Source of the DNA: Conidiobolus incongruus B7586
Lineage: Eukaryota; Entomophthoromycota; Entomophthoromycetes; Entomophthorales; Conidiobolaceae
Direction of reading: 5' to 3'
NCBI GenBank assembly: GCA_000697335.1
Contig: JNEM01010831.1
Coordinates: forward strand, 1 to 10,141
DNA length: 10,141 nt
In this document: piece after piece, positions 8,332-10,141 of the stretch
Layout: each line of letters begins with the position of its first letter
Position numbering within the stretch: position 1 is the stretch's first letter
Notes under the pieces: generated by a model
What the model saw: the letters and a program-made list of their open reading frames with translations, nothing else
The model's database searches: none
What the model was told of the DNA's origin: nothing
Program-made: the position numbers and the translations under genes

Positions 8332-8429
8332 GATATTTTTAGTAACAATTTATCCATAATACTGACAACTAAAATTTGTTAGTATCTGATTGGTGTATGA
8401 CTGTAATAGCAAGAGAATTAATATGACTA

Positions 8430-8500
8430 TTTTTCTTTTATAGGAGGTGATGGTTGTAATTAAGTTGTGGCTGTTGCGACAATAATTAGATAAAATTTTT
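8430..8500 (-). other. Possible relic of a fourth short-family copy
   Basis: GTGGCTGTT at 8467-8475 (+) repeats exactly at 7413-7421, inside the CTG-start copy, with matching bases on both sides (AGT before, CG after). In the matching minus-strand frame a 15-codon stretch reads L-L-S-Q-Q-P-x-L, against L-A-P-E-Q-P-L-L in that copy. It lies upstream of the 73-residue gene as the CTG-start copy lies upstream of the 66-residue gene. This would fit duplication of a two-gene unit, but the match is short. Confidence 0.2.
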
Positions 8501-8599
8501 TGAAATATATTGAAATTAAATTTTATTAGTATTGTGTAATGTAAGTAACTAAAATACATATTAGTTAAAATTTTATATATCAAAAGAGAATATATATAA

Positions 8600-10141
8600 G
8601 CTCAAATCAAAATACGATATCATTAATCTATGTTAGGTTTTTTGTAATATCTAGCTTTAAATCAATTGATATTAGAGATATACTTTATTTATCTATCATT
8701 AATTTTGATTTATTAAATGTTTTTAATAAAATTTTTAAATACATAATATTTGGTTTTATTTAAGAAATTCATAATGAAAGAATGTACTTATCATTCACTT
8801 TCAAAATATTTTGCAATTTTAAAATCCTATGAAATAACTATAATATAATATAATTTCAAATTCTAATTTTGAATTAAAAATTGTCTATTTCTTGGTTTAA
8901 CTATTAGAATTTTTATATGTATTATGAAAAGCAAAATATTTGATATACTTATCAAATAATAATTTAGAAATTCAAAAACAACAAATGAAGCTTATATTAA
9001 AATTAATTAGTCAAATTTCGATATTTAAATTTATAGAATTTGATATTCTTTTGAAAATATTACCAATAATTTTATTTGATTAATCTAAATTATGCTAAGT
9101 ATAATATTTATAAGAATTTATTTAATATTGTAGTCCTTGAAATGAGAATTTTTGAATATTTTCAATTTAATCTAATAAATATATTTATTTGTTGATTGAG
9201 TTTAATTTGCAAGAAAATCAAAAAAAATAATGATATAATGAATAAGCTAAATAATAGTATCTAACATATAAATCTACATGTTTTATTAGAACAATTTGCT
9301 TTTAATCTTATATTGAATAATTTAAATGAAGCCTAATTTAATCAACTAACTAATAAGGTTTCTATAAAATTTTATTTATCAACTTTAATTATATTTACAA
9401 TTTTAATAATTCCATACCTTGACAACTAATTTTAATTTATTTATATTCAAAATATAGATTTATATTTAAGTTTCTAATATATTCATATTTATCCAAAAAA
9501 TCTAAGATTTGAACACAAAATTAATTGAAAAAGGAAAAATATTATTATAATTGAATTATCAGATTTTAATCAATTTGGAATAAATAATATTTTTTATAAT
9601 TAGATATTGGAATAAAACACGTATTTATAAACCTTTGTATAATATTAATAAAGTCTCATGCTATATTTATTAATAAAAACATATGGGATATCTTTTTATC
9701 AATAAGTCTATATAATATAGTTAAAAATTTAATTCTTAGATTTCTTATATAATAAAGTAACTTATTTTAATTTTTATATAATAAAGTAATATATATACTC
9801 AGAGTTAGTTTGACCTTATAAATATCATTGACTGATATAATAAATATGGCTCTTAACTTTAAATTAACTTAGTTTCTTAATTATTATTAATTAATATAAT
9901 TGCTTATTATTTAAAATTATAATGATTGAAATAATAATCTATATAAGTTTTAATAGTTATATCTCCTTATAAATAAACTACATTAATTTTATTTGAACTT
10001 TTAATAACTTGAATAATATATTAGAGTATTATATTACATTAATACTGAATTTCTTACTAATTATTCAATAAACCAGAAATAATGATATAAAACTAATTAT
10101 AGATATTTTATTAAATTGATAAAAATATTACTAAATAATAA
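8600..10141. other. Gene-free AT-rich spacer
   Basis: Dense stops in all frames, long A/T runs, and no GC-raised patch of the kind seen over the genes. No tRNA-like box B, no long inverted repeat and no transposon end was seen. The only item singled out is the short direct repeat near 9745-9789. Confidence 0.65.
9745..9789. repeat. 16-nt exact direct repeat, 29-nt spacing
   Basis: TTATATAATAAAGTAA occurs at 9745-9760 and again at 9774-9789, with a 13-nt A/T-rich gap between. Two copies only. Likely a local slippage or duplication product in low-complexity DNA; no function is implied. Confidence 0.5.

Noticed and set aside
8144-8359. Plus-strand ORF over the 73-residue gene
   Set aside because: It lies opposite a gene supported by its paralogue; a shadow.
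8369-8384. Exact TACTAAC followed by TTTTAG on the minus strand
   Set aside because: A good branch point and acceptor, but I found no matching donor upstream and the downstream frame meets a TAA before the ATG at 8331.
8350-8583. 77-codon minus-strand frame upstream of the 73-residue gene
   Set aside because: It starts with TTG, is low-complexity, and resembles the CTG-start copy only weakly; only the short relic match was kept.

Overview
The window is very AT-rich eukaryotic DNA: pale AT spacers surround short, more GC-balanced gene islands. Two reading frames can be rebuilt only by removing GTATGT...AG introns, which rules out an ordinary bacterial or phage origin. I favour a fungus (AT-rich yeast or early-diverging lineage). 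The reasons are the yeast-like 5' splice sites (GTATGT), the very short introns, a branch-point-like TACCAAC, and the C-terminal motif of the 250-residue membrane protein, which recalls fungus-specific uncharacterised seven-helix proteins. The taxon is inference, not proof. There is no housekeeping gene, tRNA, rRNA, CRISPR array or recognisable transposon.

Layout. 1-1720 is gene-free AT spacer. 1842-2494 (+) is a two-exon gene for a small membrane protein. 2495-4196 is mostly spacer, with one doubtful small ORF on the minus strand. 4197-4226 is a perfect 10-bp inverted repeat just upstream of 4283-5083 (+), a decayed two-exon copy of a seven-helix membrane protein gene with three in-frame stops. 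After another spacer, 6045-6797 (-) is an intact single-exon gene for a 250-residue seven-helix protein. It is the paralogue of the decayed copy, and the two lie tail to tail. Upstream of it on the same strand come three short related genes of 66, 72 and 73 residues (7038-7238, 7279-7497, 8110-8331), the middle one lacking an ATG. 8600-10141 is AT spacer with a short direct repeat.

How the parts relate. The window holds two small multigene families side by side, each with intact and worn copies: a seven-helix membrane protein (one intact, one broken) and a family of short proteins (two or three copies, perhaps a fourth relic). Fast-evolving duplicated genes in AT-rich DNA without housekeeping genes fit a subtelomeric or accessory chromosome region. 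No function can be assigned to either family from sequence alone; a functional link rests only on adjacency and shared strand.
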